A stretch of 32,855 nucleotides of DNA, taken from positions 1-32,855 of the forward strand of contig JAPKCC010000031.1 of the NCBI GenBank assembly GCA_028823105.1, in the 5' to 3' direction. The notes beneath the pieces are model-generated. The model saw only the letters and a program-made list of their open reading frames with translations, searched no databases and was not told the origin of the DNA. Both the position numbers and the translations under genes were made by a program. Position 1 is the stretch's first letter. The number at the start of each line of letters is the position of its first letter. This document shows, piece after piece, positions 24,623 through 32,855 of the stretch. Source of the stretch: Phycisphaerales bacterium (GTDB lineage: Bacteria; Planctomycetota; Phycisphaerae; Phycisphaerales; SM1A02).

Positions 24623-25918
24623 ATGAACCGATCGATCACCCTCACCATGGCGGGACTCGCCACTGGGATATCCGCGATGACCATCGCGGCTCCGCCGACC
24701 GCCGACGAGATCAAAGCCAAGACCGAAACCGCGATGACCTACTACCGGTCACAGGGCGAGAAATTCTCGCTCGAGGATCCAGGTTTTCACGCCGTCCTTG
24801 ATGCCCAACTCAACGGCGTCGACCCCACGGAATGCGACATCGAAGTCATCCGCGGCATGCAGATGCTCTGGGCCTACTCGCCCAACGCGAAGCCGATCTG
24901 GATCGGCCGGATCGTCGAGATCGGGCAGGGCGACCAGTGGCTCGATGCGAGTCTCATGCTCGCCGGCATGGGAGAGAACGATCAGGCACTCGCGATCGCC
25001 ACGCCGCACGGATTCGTCGAGGTGCCGGATGCCCGGCTTGGCGAAGTACTGCAGGCCCTCAACCAGCTCGACCCCGAGCAGCTGATTCCAATGCAGGTCG
25101 AGCTCGTTGGCCTCGTTGATCGGATGCCGACCAATGATCCCAGCAGCTTGATGCAGGGCTGGGGGTCGTACCCGGGACTTCTCGGGAAGGCGCAGGTTGA
25201 AGCCGGGACCCGACGGAAGATTCACAATCGTGTCGTCGACGGCATGAAGAAGAACGTCGTGGTACTCGAAGAGGAAATAAAGTCGGCCCCGGACGCCGAA
25301 AAGCAATCACTGGAGATGACGGTGGGTCGCATGAAGAGCACGATTGCCTTCCTCGATGGCCCTGCCGGTCGCGGTGAACTCATTGGTTATCCCGCGCCTG
25401 CCGTTGACTTCCTCTGGAACAGTGACGGGACCGCGATGACCAGCCTCGGCGACCTCAAAGGCAAGGTCGTGGTCCTCGATTTCTGGGCGACGTGGTGCGG
25501 TCCGTGCGTCGGGTCGTTTCCACAAGTCAAGGAACTGGTCGCGTACTACGAAGGCTACGACGTCGTGGTGCTCGGCGTCACCAGCGAACAGGGAAACGTG
25601 ATCTTCCGCGATGAACGCGGCAAGACGGACGCGGAGAACTTCGAGCAGGAATGCGAACTGATGGCCGACTACGTGAAAGCGATGGAGGTCACCTGGCCGA
25701 TCGCATTCAGCAAGCAAGAGGTCTTCAATTCAGACTTTGGCATTCGGGGCATCCCGCACGTCGCGATCATTGCGCCGGACGGCAAGGTCGCCTACAACAA
25801 CTTGCATCCCGCCGACCCGCTGGAAGGCAAGGTCGAGAAGATCAATGGTCTCCTCAAGAAGGCCGGCCTGAAGTATCCGCCGACGGTCGAAGAGAAGAAG
25901 GCGACCGAGAAGGGTTGA
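24623..25918 (+). CDS. Secreted thioredoxin-like (TlpA/ResA-type) protein
   Basis: The 431-residue protein has a signal peptide (ending about residue 23, TIAA). A 240-residue alpha-helical N-terminal region of unknown role follows, then a TlpA/AhpC-TSA-like thioredoxin domain: PAPAVDFLWNSDG, GKVVVLDFWATWCGPCVGSF (WCGPC at about 291-295) and the cis-proline loop GIRGIPHVAIIAPDGKV. Unusually long acidic inserts (about 320-350) lie between the active-site helix and the cis-Pro region. It probably acts as a thiol-disulfide oxidoreductase outside the cytoplasm. Two adjacent ATGs (24620 and 24623) are possible; the second is 6 nt from AAGGAG and so preferred. A hairpin terminator follows 30 bp after the stop. 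Confidence 0.88.
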   Translation: MNRSITLTMAGLATGISAMTIAAPPTADEIKAKTETAMTYYRSQGEKFSLEDPGFHAVLDAQLNGVDPTECDIEVIRGMQMLWAYSPNAKPIWIGRIVEIGQGDQWLDASLMLAGMGENDQALAIATPHGFVEVPDARLGEVLQALNQLDPEQLIPMQVELVGLVDRMPTNDPSSLMQGWGSYPGLLGKAQVEAGTRRKIHNRVVDGMKKNVVVLEEEIKSAPDAEKQSLEMTVGRMKSTIAFLDGPAGRGELIGYPAPAVDFLWNSDGTAMTSLGDLKGKVVVLDFWATWCGPCVGSFPQVKELVAYYEGYDVVVLGVTSEQGNVIFRDERGKTDAENFEQECELMADYVKAMEVTWPIAFSKQEVFNSDFGIRGIPHVAIIAPDGKVAYNNLHPADPLEGKVEKINGLLKKAGLKYPPTVEEKKATEKG

Positions 25919-25948
25919 TCCGGTCGAAGATCCCTGGAAACGAAGAAT

Positions 25949-25974
25949 GCGACCCCGGCTCTGGCCGGGGTCGC
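25949..25974 (+). terminator. Intrinsic terminator hairpin after thioredoxin-like gene
   Basis: An 11-bp perfect GC-rich stem (25949-25959 with 25964-25974) encloses the 4-nt loop tctg. It lies 30 bp after the stop codon. The trailing side is only gttcgt, so the U tract is poor. Confidence 0.7.
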
Positions 25975-26065
25975 GTTCGTATGGTGGGATGGCATCGTGC
26001 GACGCCTGCCCATGAGCGTCGAGATTCGTCGTCGAATCGACGAAGGATCTAGACTCCTCCTTCAC

Positions 26066-26109
26066 CATGAGTTGTTCATGAGTCGTTCATCTTTCGTCCA
26101 TGAGTCGTC
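26066..26109 (+). repeat. Four tandem 11-bp repeats before phosphatase gene
   Basis: The consecutive units are catgagttgtt, catgagtcgtt, catctttcgtc and catgagtcgtc. They abut the GGAGG ribosome site (26110-26114) of the phosphatase gene. Three units contain ATGAGT, so each could serve as a decoy start codon in other frames. The array may be a transcription-factor site, an upstream-start control element, or a slippage product. Confidence 0.85.
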
Positions 26110-26121
26110 GGAGGCCCCGCC

Positions 26122-27495
26122 ATGTCACGCCCAGTTCTTCCGGTTCTCCTTCCTGCGGTGATGGTGGCAATTTTGGTCGGCCTCTGGCCCGCCCACGCCG
26201 CCGTGGCGGATGAGTCAATCGGGGTCTTAGAGTCGTTCGACTCGAACTACGTCGGTGAGTGGCGTATCGACGGACGCGCCTATGTCGTCGAAACGCGCGC
26301 CACGATTCCGGTCGCCGGCCCGTTGCCACCCGCCGGGGCGGAGTCGCCGGTGGCCGGGCAACTGGTTCGGGTCAAATACGACGTCCGCGACGGCGTGCGA
26401 TACATCACTTGGATGCAACTCCTTGGCATCGGTCCGGAATCGGTGCAGGACGGACCGCATCTGATCTGGAGTGACGATGATTCCGCGACCATGATTACCG
26501 TCGTGGATGGCGAGGTGATTCGAAGCGTCCACGATGGCATCTCCGACGGCGATGAACTTTCGACGCCGAGTCGGACGATCCCCGCGATCCGCATCGGTTC
26601 GGCGATGGCGCCTCCCGCGTCATCGTGGCCCGACGCGAAGAGAATCCTCGCGGTAAGCGATCTCGAGGGAAACCGCGAGACGTTTTTGGCGTTTCTGCAG
26701 GGCAACGGCGTGGTGAACGCGGCAGGCGAGTGGATCTGGGGAGATGGTCACCTGGTCTTGAACGGAGATATCGTCGATCGCGGCGAACAGGTGACGGAAC
26801 TGCTCTGGATGATTCGCCGCCTCGAACGGGAAGCCGTCCGGGCCGGAGGTCGGGTGCACTACGTGCTGGGGAATCACGAGTCGATGGTGATGGCCGGCGA
26901 TCTTCGTTACATCCACCCGAAGTACCGATTCACAACCGATCGAATCGGTTCGTCCTACGACGACCTCCATGGGCCCAACAGCGAACTGGGACGGTGGCTT
27001 CGGAATCACAACAGCGTGATTCGGGTCGGTCCCTTTCTCTTCGTGCATGCGGGATACTCGCCGGAGCTCGATCGGCTCGGATTGGAACTCGACGAGATCA
27101 ATCGGACGATCCGCGTCGGACTGGGGCCACCCGCCTGGCCGACGGCAGCGAAGGCCGATCTTCGTACCGGACTCATCTGGCATCAGCAGGGGCCGCATTG
27201 GTATCGGGGGTACTTTCCTCGCCATGCCGCGGACTGGGGCGGTCGGCCGAGCGAGGAGATGATCGCGTCGATTCTGAATCGGCACGGGGTGAAACACATC
27301 GTGGTGGGACACACCGTGGTCGACGAGGTTGGGCGGATCGATGGTCGGCCGGAACTCATCGGCATCGACGTCGCCTGGCGAGACCCGTCGGAGGCAGCGG
27401 GGCTTCTGCATGCAGAGGGAAGGCTTTACCAGGTCGATGCGAGCGGCCAGAAGACTCCGCTCGACTCCGGTCAATCCCCGACCTCGGGTAAGTGA
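26122..27495 (+). CDS. Secreted PPP-type metallophosphatase (Shewanella-like)
   Basis: The 457-residue protein has a signal peptide (about residues 1-29) and a beta-rich N-terminal region (to about 165). A calcineurin-like phosphoesterase domain follows: VSDLEGN (178-184), GDIVDRG (215-221), GNHE (250-253), HAGY (309-312) and GHT (396-398). These are the two-metal ligands of the PPP family, and the arrangement resembles Shewanella-like phosphatases. The first motif has Glu where GDxHG normally has His. It should be a periplasmic or exported phosphoester hydrolase; the substrate is unknown. ATG 26122 has GGAGG 7 nt upstream. The 11-bp tandem repeats lie directly before that site. Confidence 0.87.
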   Translation: MSRPVLPVLLPAVMVAILVGLWPAHAAVADESIGVLESFDSNYVGEWRIDGRAYVVETRATIPVAGPLPPAGAESPVAGQLVRVKYDVRDGVRYITWMQLLGIGPESVQDGPHLIWSDDDSATMITVVDGEVIRSVHDGISDGDELSTPSRTIPAIRIGSAMAPPASSWPDAKRILAVSDLEGNRETFLAFLQGNGVVNAAGEWIWGDGHLVLNGDIVDRGEQVTELLWMIRRLEREAVRAGGRVHYVLGNHESMVMAGDLRYIHPKYRFTTDRIGSSYDDLHGPNSELGRWLRNHNSVIRVGPFLFVHAGYSPELDRLGLELDEINRTIRVGLGPPAWPTAAKADLRTGLIWHQQGPHWYRGYFPRHAADWGGRPSEEMIASILNRHGVKHIVVGHTVVDEVGRIDGRPELIGIDVAWRDPSEAAGLLHAEGRLYQVDASGQKTPLDSGQSPTSGK

Positions 27496-27571
27496 TCGGC
27501 AGGGTCACCGCCCGAGGCGGTAGCATCCTCGCATCGGGGTCGATGATCGGCCGCCGGTGCGGAGCAAGTCC

Positions 27572-28543
27572 ATGACTCAGAATCGTCGTCGTTTTCTCGC
27601 CACCGGTGCTGCTGCATCGGTTCTTCCGATCAGCGCGGCGATCGCGCGGGTACAGGATTCACCGGAGGCGATCTCGAAGCCGGCATCCGGCGCCCGGCGG
27701 ACGCATCCCATCGCGTTGTCGACCTATTCACTCTGGCGATTCCGAAACGATGAACTTCGGAGCATGAACACCTGCATCGACCTCGCCGACGAGTTTGGGT
27801 TCGACGGCATCGAGTTCCTGCTCTATCAGATCGGCCAGAACGAACTCATCAGTCGGTCGCAGCGAATGGCCTACAAGAGGCGGGCGCAGCGGCTCGGACT
27901 CCCCCTGATGGGTCTTTCGACACATCAGGGATTCGTGACCCCGGATCGCGAGAAGCGAGCGTTCAACATCGATCGAACCATCGCGCAGATCGAGATCGCC
28001 TACGACCTCGGGATTCCAACCATGCGGGTCAACACCGGGACGTGGGGGACGTCGAAGGACTTCGACGATCTCATGGCCAATCGCGGGATCGAGTCGCCGC
28101 TCGATGGATACACCGATGAGGACGCGTTCCCCTGGGTGATCGAGGCGTTCGAGAAGTGTCTGCCGACCGCAGAGCGTTGCGGTGTGGTGCTCGGTTTGGA
28201 GAACCACTGGGGCCTCGGCCTGACGCCGGAGGGCATTCTGCGGATCGTGAATGCGATCGACTCACCATGGTTGCAGGTGACCACGGATACCGGAAACTTC
28301 CTCGACGATCCTTACGAACGACTTGCCAAAATGGCGCCGCATACGGTCCTGGTACAGGCCAAGACGTACTTCGGCGGCGGCCAGTGGTACAGCCTCGACC
28401 TCGACTATCCCCGGATCGGGCGCATCCTGAACGAGCACGACTACCGCGGTTGGATCTCGTTGGAATTCGAGGGCATGGAGGACTATCGAACGGCGATTCC
28501 GAAGAGCCTCGAATTGCTGCGGTCGTCCTTCCCGCGAGGCTAG
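27572..28543 (+). CDS. Tat-exported sugar phosphate isomerase/epimerase-like protein
   Basis: The 323-residue protein begins with a twin-arginine signal (NRRRFLATGAAASVLPISAA). A xylose-isomerase-like TIM barrel follows (AP endonuclease 2 superfamily). Barrel motifs are IALSTYSLWRF, GFDGIEFLLYQ, TMRVNTGTWGT, GVVLGLENHWG (metal-binding Glu), VTTDTGNFLDD, VLVQAKTYFG and GWISLEFEGMED (terminal Glu). The family isomerises or epimerises sugars, or breaks them down, using a divalent metal. Export by Tat suggests folding with metal in the cytoplasm. Many paralogues occur in planctomycetes, and the substrate cannot be assigned. ATG 27572 has GGAG 8 nt upstream; GTG 27557 is a less likely longer start. 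Confidence 0.88.
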   Translation: MTQNRRRFLATGAAASVLPISAAIARVQDSPEAISKPASGARRTHPIALSTYSLWRFRNDELRSMNTCIDLADEFGFDGIEFLLYQIGQNELISRSQRMAYKRRAQRLGLPLMGLSTHQGFVTPDREKRAFNIDRTIAQIEIAYDLGIPTMRVNTGTWGTSKDFDDLMANRGIESPLDGYTDEDAFPWVIEAFEKCLPTAERCGVVLGLENHWGLGLTPEGILRIVNAIDSPWLQVTTDTGNFLDDPYERLAKMAPHTVLVQAKTYFGGGQWYSLDLDYPRIGRILNEHDYRGWISLEFEGMEDYRTAIPKSLELLRSSFPRG

Positions 28544-28615
28544 CCTCTCGTCGAGCGGAAGGAATTGGCGAGTTCAAGGCGACGGGCTCGGCGGTCACTG
28601 ACCGCTCCGGCAGGA

Positions 28616-30469
28616 TCAGGCTCGATTCTGGATCGCGTCGAGTTCGGACCAGCGGGCGTACAGTTCCTTCACCCGGCCCTGCGCGTTGGAGAGCGATTCG
28701 TACGCTGAGGTCGATCGAACATGATCCGACGAGAGTGACGGGTCGGCGGCCGCGCGTTCGGATTTCGCCGCGTCCTTCTCGGCTTCGAGGATCGCCTTTT
28801 CCATGCCGTCGTATTCTCGCTTTTCCTTGTAGGTCAGCTTGTTGCGAAGCCGGTTGTCCTTCTCGGGCGCCGCGTTCTTCGTCTTGCTTGCTTTCGATTT
28901 CTTCGCTTTCTTCGACGACCCGGAGTTCGGGGTCGCTGCGGAAGCGCTCGGGTTCTTCCGATACTTGTTCCACTGGCCGTAGGTCACGAATGACTTGGCG
29001 CCGCCATGGTCGTCGAGCCCGATGTACTCCGTCGCGATCCGTTCGAGCATAAACCGATCATGGGTCACCAAGACCAGCGCGCCGGGGAATTCAAGCAGGG
29101 CTTGTTCGAGCACTTCGAGCGAGGGGATGTCGAGATCGTTCGTCGGTTCGTCGAGCAACAGAACGTCGGCGGGGTTGAGCATGAGATTCGCGATGAGCAC
29201 CCGGGCCTGCTCGCCACCCGAGAGGTTCTTGACAGAGGTCGAGAGTTGGTCAGGTTCGAAAAGGAATCGCTTCGCCCAGCCGCTCACATGGATCATTCGT
29301 CCGCCGTATTCCACCATGTCGCCGATGGGGCAGAGGGCCTCGTGGAGGGTTTGTTCCGGAACCAGGGTGCCCCGATGCTGGCTGAACACCACGGTGCGAA
29401 GTTCCGCGGCCCGCTTGATGGTCCCGGTATCGGGCTCCAGATCACCGGACATCAGTCGTAGCAAAGTGGTCTTGCCGGACCCGTTGGGGCCAAGGAGTCC
29501 CAGTCGCTGGCCGGGCGTCAGCACCAGATCCAGCGAGTTGAACAGCTGCTTGCCGCCCATCGCCTTGCCCACCGCGTGGAGCGCGAGCAGTTTTTTGGTC
29601 TTTCGATCGGTGGCCTGGAAGTCGATGGTCGTGGTCTTGGTGGGTGCCGCATTGCGGTCCTTGGTCGCTTTCAGTTCACCACGACGGGCGGTGGCATCCT
29701 CGACTTGAGTCTTGTTCCGGGTCTGGCGTCCCTGGATTCCCTGCCTCAGCCACGCAGTGTCTCGTTTCACCTTGTTGGCGAGAATGGACTGGGCCGCGGC
29801 CTGCCCGTCGAGGAACTCTTCCTTGCGTCGGATGAAGTTGGTGTAGTTTCCTTCGGCTTCGAAGGTGCCGCCCGGAAAGGCTTTCGAGAGTTCGATGATC
29901 CGGTTCGCGGTGTTCTCGAGGAAACGCCGATCGTGGGTGACGAACATCATGGTGATGTTCGAGTTCTTCACGAACGACTCCAGCCACAGGACGCCCTCGA
30001 GATCCAGATGGTTGGTCGGTTCGTCGAGCATCAACACGTCAGGATCGTGGACCAGGGCGCAGGCGAGCGAGAGTCGCTTTCGCCATCCGCCCGACAGCGT
30101 TGAGACGGATCTGGTGAAGTCGGTGAATCCAAGTTTCGAGAGGACGATCGACGCCCGGGTATCGCCATCGACGCGATCATCGCCATCGCTCGCGAGTTCG
30201 GCGGTGACGGCCGAGATCGGCGTCGCATCGGGTTCGAAGCGGTCGTCCTGCGCCACGTAGACAAGTTTCGAACCCTTGCGGCGAATGAGTTCGCCCGTGT
30301 CGGCTTCCTCGACGCCCACCAAGACCTTCATCAGCGTGGACTTCCCGGCACCGTTGGGGCCAATCAGTCCGACGCGATCGCCGACGATCAATTGAATGGC
30401 CACGTCCTCGAAGAGCACGTTGGACGGATACGACTTCGTGAGATGACGAGCGGAGAGCAGATTGGACAT
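28616..30469 (-). CDS. uup: ABC-F family ATPase, Uup-like
   Basis: The 617-residue soluble protein has two ATPase domains and no membrane segment, as expected for ABC-F proteins that act on the ribosome or on DNA structures. Walker A motifs are GPNGAGKST (37-45) and GPNGSGKTT (327-335). Signature motifs are LSGGWRKR (125-132) and LSGGEQAR. Walker B motifs are DEPTNHLD and DEPTNDLD, each followed by a VTHDRRF/VTHDRFM switch. The inter-domain linker (about 210-280) is charged and helical. A Lys-rich segment (about 525-550) and a C-terminal coiled coil (about 555-610) resemble Uup. ATG 30469 begins the conserved MSNLLSARHLTKSY block; no clear ribosome site precedes it. The gene is convergent with the epimerase gene. 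Confidence 0.9.
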   Translation of the reverse strand: MSNLLSARHLTKSYPSNVLFEDVAIQLIVGDRVGLIGPNGAGKSTLMKVLVGVEEADTGELIRRKGSKLVYVAQDDRFEPDATPISAVTAELASDGDDRVDGDTRASIVLSKLGFTDFTRSVSTLSGGWRKRLSLACALVHDPDVLMLDEPTNHLDLEGVLWLESFVKNSNITMMFVTHDRRFLENTANRIIELSKAFPGGTFEAEGNYTNFIRRKEEFLDGQAAAQSILANKVKRDTAWLRQGIQGRQTRNKTQVEDATARRGELKATKDRNAAPTKTTTIDFQATDRKTKKLLALHAVGKAMGGKQLFNSLDLVLTPGQRLGLLGPNGSGKTTLLRLMSGDLEPDTGTIKRAAELRTVVFSQHRGTLVPEQTLHEALCPIGDMVEYGGRMIHVSGWAKRFLFEPDQLSTSVKNLSGGEQARVLIANLMLNPADVLLLDEPTNDLDIPSLEVLEQALLEFPGALVLVTHDRFMLERIATEYIGLDDHGGAKSFVTYGQWNKYRKNPSASAATPNSGSSKKAKKSKASKTKNAAPEKDNRLRNKLTYKEKREYDGMEKAILEAEKDAAKSERAAADPSLSSDHVRSTSAYESLSNAQGRVKELYARWSELDAIQNRA

Positions 30470-30650
30470 TGGGAATTCAGAAGAAACGCCGATCGGTCGG
30501 TCGGAGCCTCGGACTTCGAACGGAGGGATTACAGACGACCGGGCATTCTCGCCGAATTCCGTCGGAATCTCGACCCCGGAAGGCCGCAATTCGGATCGCT
30601 TCGTCGCACATCGCAGGCGGTTCTCGGAACCCCGCGTCGCGGATCAGAAA

Positions 30651-30680
30651 CTCCGCCCCGGCCTTGCAGCCGGAGCGGAG
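30651..30680 (-). terminator. Intrinsic terminator after C39-like peptidase gene
   Basis: A 12-bp stem with one mismatch (30651-30662 with 30669-30680) encloses a 6-nt loop. On the minus strand it is followed by tttctg. It lies 38 bp downstream of the stop of the minus-strand gene that ends at 30719. Confidence 0.6.
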
Positions 30681-30718
30681 TCGTGGTCGTGGTTGGGTGT
30701 GTCGGAAGGGATGGTGCT

Positions 30719-32701
30719 TCAGAGGCACTTCCCCCAAGCACTGAGGATCAGGGCCATATCGGCACCGTTGACGATGCCGTCGCCATTGAGATCGGCACCG
30801 TCGTCGCCGTTCTCGCCCCACGAACTCAGGACGAGTGCGAGATCGCCGCCGTTCACCTGACCGTCGCCGTTGAGGTCCTCCGGGCAGGGAAGGGCCTGTG
30901 CGACTTCAGGAGAATCGAACCAGCCCTGTTCCTCGCTGTGCTGTTTGGGGTCGTAGTTACTGGAGCTCCGGTCGACCTTGAAGCCCATCCCGACCAGTTG
31001 CCCGACGAAGGGAGATGCTTCCGCGCCTCGTTCCTCGAGTCCTCGGGCTCCGAGTCCGAAGCACCGGACCCGGCCCTCATCGGCCACCAGAAGCTGGTTC
31101 AGATCGTCGATGTCGAAGCCGGTGATCTTCTCCACGGGGAGTTCGATGATCGAGACCTGACCTTCCCGGTCGAGCGTGGAGATCCTTCGATCACCTTCCT
31201 GAGCGAACCAGATCGTGCCGGCGCCATCTTCGACGATGATCGTCTGGTTGAATCGTTCGGGGTCCAGGGGAAGCGAGGCGGGCACGCTTCGGATCTGAGG
31301 CTCGATTTCCGGATCGCCGCTCGTCTCGAAGATGACCCGAAGGTTGGGCGAGAAGGCGAGAACCGTGTGCATCGAGTCGTCTTCGGAAGTCCGTTCCCGT
31401 CGCGACGGGATGACTTGTCCGATCTGGAAGGGAGCTTGCGCTTCCCAGGCCACGGTCGGGGGATTGCGGTCGGCGTCGGGATCAGTGGTGACGGCATCCA
31501 TCCCGGTGATCGCGATCAGTCGATCGTTGTGACGAAGGACGAGGGTCCGGTCGCTGCAGAAGGTGATTCCGTCGGCCGGGGGAAGATCCAGCTCGCCGAG
31601 CGGGACGGGTCGCATGGTCGCCTCTTCTTCGTCGTTCTCGCGGAACATGATCGAGCCATCGGCGGCGATCAGGAAGGGGCGTCCGTTCGGGGCGATGGTG
31701 AGGCTCTGGCCGGTGTTCCAGTAGGACGCCCCCACGCCGGCGGGTGCGAGTTCGATCTCGAAGTCGTTCTGGCCGAAGGGCATTCCGCCCGTTTCCACGG
31801 CACACGAAGTGCCGTCGTCATAGCTGTGCCAGGAGTAGCAGTTCGCGGGGCGAATCGCGAGCCGCGCATCGATGAGTCGGAGGAAGGAGTCATTGGAGTT
31901 CCGCTGGATGCGGTTCATTCCCTGGTTGGGAAGGAGGCATGATCCGAAGGTCGTGAAGGACACCACGAGGTCGGAGTACCACGGGCAGTCGTGGTCCAGT
32001 GTCTCGAACGTCGACTGGACGGTGTTTTCATCTCCGGATCCACCGGGATCGTTGACCTTGATCTTGCGAGTGGATCCGTTCCGATACCCGCCGACGAAGG
32101 TCATGCAGTGGCCGCCACTTCGTTTGATGACCCGCTCATCGCACCAGTTGTATCCAAGCGTCGCGTACTTGCCGTAGCAAACCGTCTGGATCGCGTCTTC
32201 GCAGATGCCGGCACGCGAGAGTTCACGCAAGGTCACCACGTTCCAAAGGGAGTGGCGTTCGTCTTCGATGACGAAACGTGAGCCGACTTCGTCCTGCAGG
32301 ACGTTCCTGGCACCACGGAAGCCTCGGCCGCCCGTGGTCCCGTTGGTCGGACTCGTGTTCATTTCGTCGGCGAGTCGATCGATGAAGTCAGTCGCATCGG
32401 CATGATTGGAATTCAACTGCCAGTCGGCCTGACCGGGAGCACAGTAGGTGTAACCATGGTTCGCGATGTACGCGAAGAGGTTGCTTGTCGCGGTCGGGAC
32501 ACAGTACATGCCGCCGGGGTCACCGTCGGAGTCGGCCCCGAGGCCAGCACGATTCTGGTCGAAATCCGGCATGTGGGAAACGACGAATTCGTAGTTCGTG
32601 CTCGAGCTGTATCGCTGAGTATCAAGATCGGCAAAGAGGCTCGTGCTGAGCACGGTGGCGGTGACGCTGCTGGACACGATGAGGAGTGATCGAGGGTGCA
32701 T
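30719..32701 (-). CDS. Secreted C39-like cysteine peptidase candidate with dockerin-like tail
   Basis: The 660-residue protein has a signal peptide (about residues 1-24). The N-terminal domain (about 40-260) fits a papain-fold, peptidase C39-like pattern: DPGGMYCVPTATSNLF (Cys67), SGGHCMTFVGGY (His198) and KIKVNDPGGSGD (Asn217/Asp218). Residues about 290-570 look like a beta-propeller with repeated 'IAPNGRPFLIAADG'- and 'GAGTIWFAQEGDRRI'-type strands. The C-terminus has two dockerin-like calcium loops, CPEDLNGDGQVNGGDLALVL and DLNGDGIVNGADMALIL, and ends KCL. ATG 32701 has GGAG about 8 nt upstream. The peptidase assignment rests on motif order and is an inference. A hairpin terminator follows the stop. 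Confidence 0.8.
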   Translation of the reverse strand: MHPRSLLIVSSSVTATVLSTSLFADLDTQRYSSSTNYEFVVSHMPDFDQNRAGLGADSDGDPGGMYCVPTATSNLFAYIANHGYTYCAPGQADWQLNSNHADATDFIDRLADEMNTSPTNGTTGGRGFRGARNVLQDEVGSRFVIEDERHSLWNVVTLRELSRAGICEDAIQTVCYGKYATLGYNWCDERVIKRSGGHCMTFVGGYRNGSTRKIKVNDPGGSGDENTVQSTFETLDHDCPWYSDLVVSFTTFGSCLLPNQGMNRIQRNSNDSFLRLIDARLAIRPANCYSWHSYDDGTSCAVETGGMPFGQNDFEIELAPAGVGASYWNTGQSLTIAPNGRPFLIAADGSIMFRENDEEEATMRPVPLGELDLPPADGITFCSDRTLVLRHNDRLIAITGMDAVTTDPDADRNPPTVAWEAQAPFQIGQVIPSRRERTSEDDSMHTVLAFSPNLRVIFETSGDPEIEPQIRSVPASLPLDPERFNQTIIVEDGAGTIWFAQEGDRRISTLDREGQVSIIELPVEKITGFDIDDLNQLLVADEGRVRCFGLGARGLEERGAEASPFVGQLVGMGFKVDRSSSNYDPKQHSEEQGWFDSPEVAQALPCPEDLNGDGQVNGGDLALVLSSWGENGDDGADLNGDGIVNGADMALILSAWGKCL

Positions 32702-32824
32702 GTTTCTTCTCCGGTGGGGACATGCTTGCGAGTGAGATCCGGCTCCAGAGATGGGTCCGGGACACCATCGGGTAGACGCCAGCCGCGACGATGTGACGGT
32801 TGAGTCTGGAGGATGCTTGAGATT

Positions 32825-32853
32825 ATTTTCGGGGAGGCCTTTGCGGTCCTCAA
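32825..32853 (-). promoter_or_regulatory. Weak candidate promoter for C39-like peptidase gene
   Basis: On the minus strand TTGAGG (32853-32848) and GAAAAT (32830-32825) are 17 bp apart, and each matches consensus at four of six bases. The implied leader is about 115 nt. The rest of 32702-32855 shows nothing else recognisable. Confidence 0.25.
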
Positions 32854-32855
32854 AC

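Noticed and set aside
26620-27491. Long overlapping frames on both strands across the phosphatase gene
   Set aside because: They lack motifs and ribosome sites, whereas the true frame carries all the phosphatase motifs.
28588-28602. gcggtcactgaccgc palindrome between the converging epimerase and ABC-F genes
   Set aside because: The loop is too short for the full stem and there is no T run on either side; too weak to call a terminator.
28071-29052. Frames of about 300 codons on both strands across the epimerase/ABC-F junction
   Set aside because: Arg/Ser-rich shadow translations of the two recognised genes.

Overview
The window looks like a chromosomal or metagenome-assembled segment from a planctomycete of the Phycisphaerae type. 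GC content is high. Two large secreted proteins end in paired DLNGDGxVNGGDLG-type dockerin-like motifs followed by a short Cys/Pro end, a hallmark of that group. Planctomycete-typical families also occur: a DUF6288-like protein with PDZ and HEAT-like parts, SASA and SGNH esterases, a Tat-exported xylose-isomerase-like TIM barrel and proteins with repeated CCxGC motifs. No rRNA, tRNA, CRISPR array, transposase or phage gene was recognised.

Left region (1-1456): a short DUF2200-family protein and a probable small membrane protein with a zinc ribbon, both on the minus strand, with a strong hairpin downstream.

Metal region (1457-13528): a plus-strand heavy-metal efflux operon holds a His/Cys-rich secreted peptide, a TolC/CzcC-like lipoprotein, a CzcB/CusB-like adaptor with a His-rich tail, a CzcA/CusA-like RND pump and a His-rich lipoprotein. 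It runs into a rearranged zone. A 462-bp segment (3' end of the His-rich lipoprotein gene plus the converging 3' end of a minus-strand CCxGC metal-binding gene) is present twice, at 8490-8951 and 12165-12626, with only 5 differences. Between the copies sits one large gene for a secreted propeller/LamG/dockerin-like protein. Each copy completes one of the two genes and truncates the other, the pattern a single-crossover (Campbell-type) integration of a 3675-bp circle would leave. Next to it, a lipoprotein resembling alpha-acetolactate decarboxylase (BudA/AlsD) is separated by one in-frame TGA from the 5'-truncated CCxGC gene.

Middle region (14044-21816): a 3-hydroxyisobutyrate-dehydrogenase-like enzyme; a UMP/CMP-kinase-like protein of eukaryotic appearance fused to an N-terminal domain; a translationally coupled pair (DUF6288-like protein, then a secreted two-component-propeller protein); and converging SASA and SGNH esterases.

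Right region (21994-32855): a small helical protein of unknown function; a likely operon of aquaporin, HIT hydrolase and GNAT acetyltransferase; a secreted thioredoxin-like protein followed by a clear hairpin; a metallophosphatase preceded by four tandem 11-bp repeats; a Tat-exported sugar isomerase/epimerase-like protein; an ABC-F ATPase of Uup type; and a secreted C39-like cysteine peptidase candidate with a dockerin-like tail. Most of these are ordinary genes. The rearranged metal locus and the unusual kinase are the parts most worth a second look.
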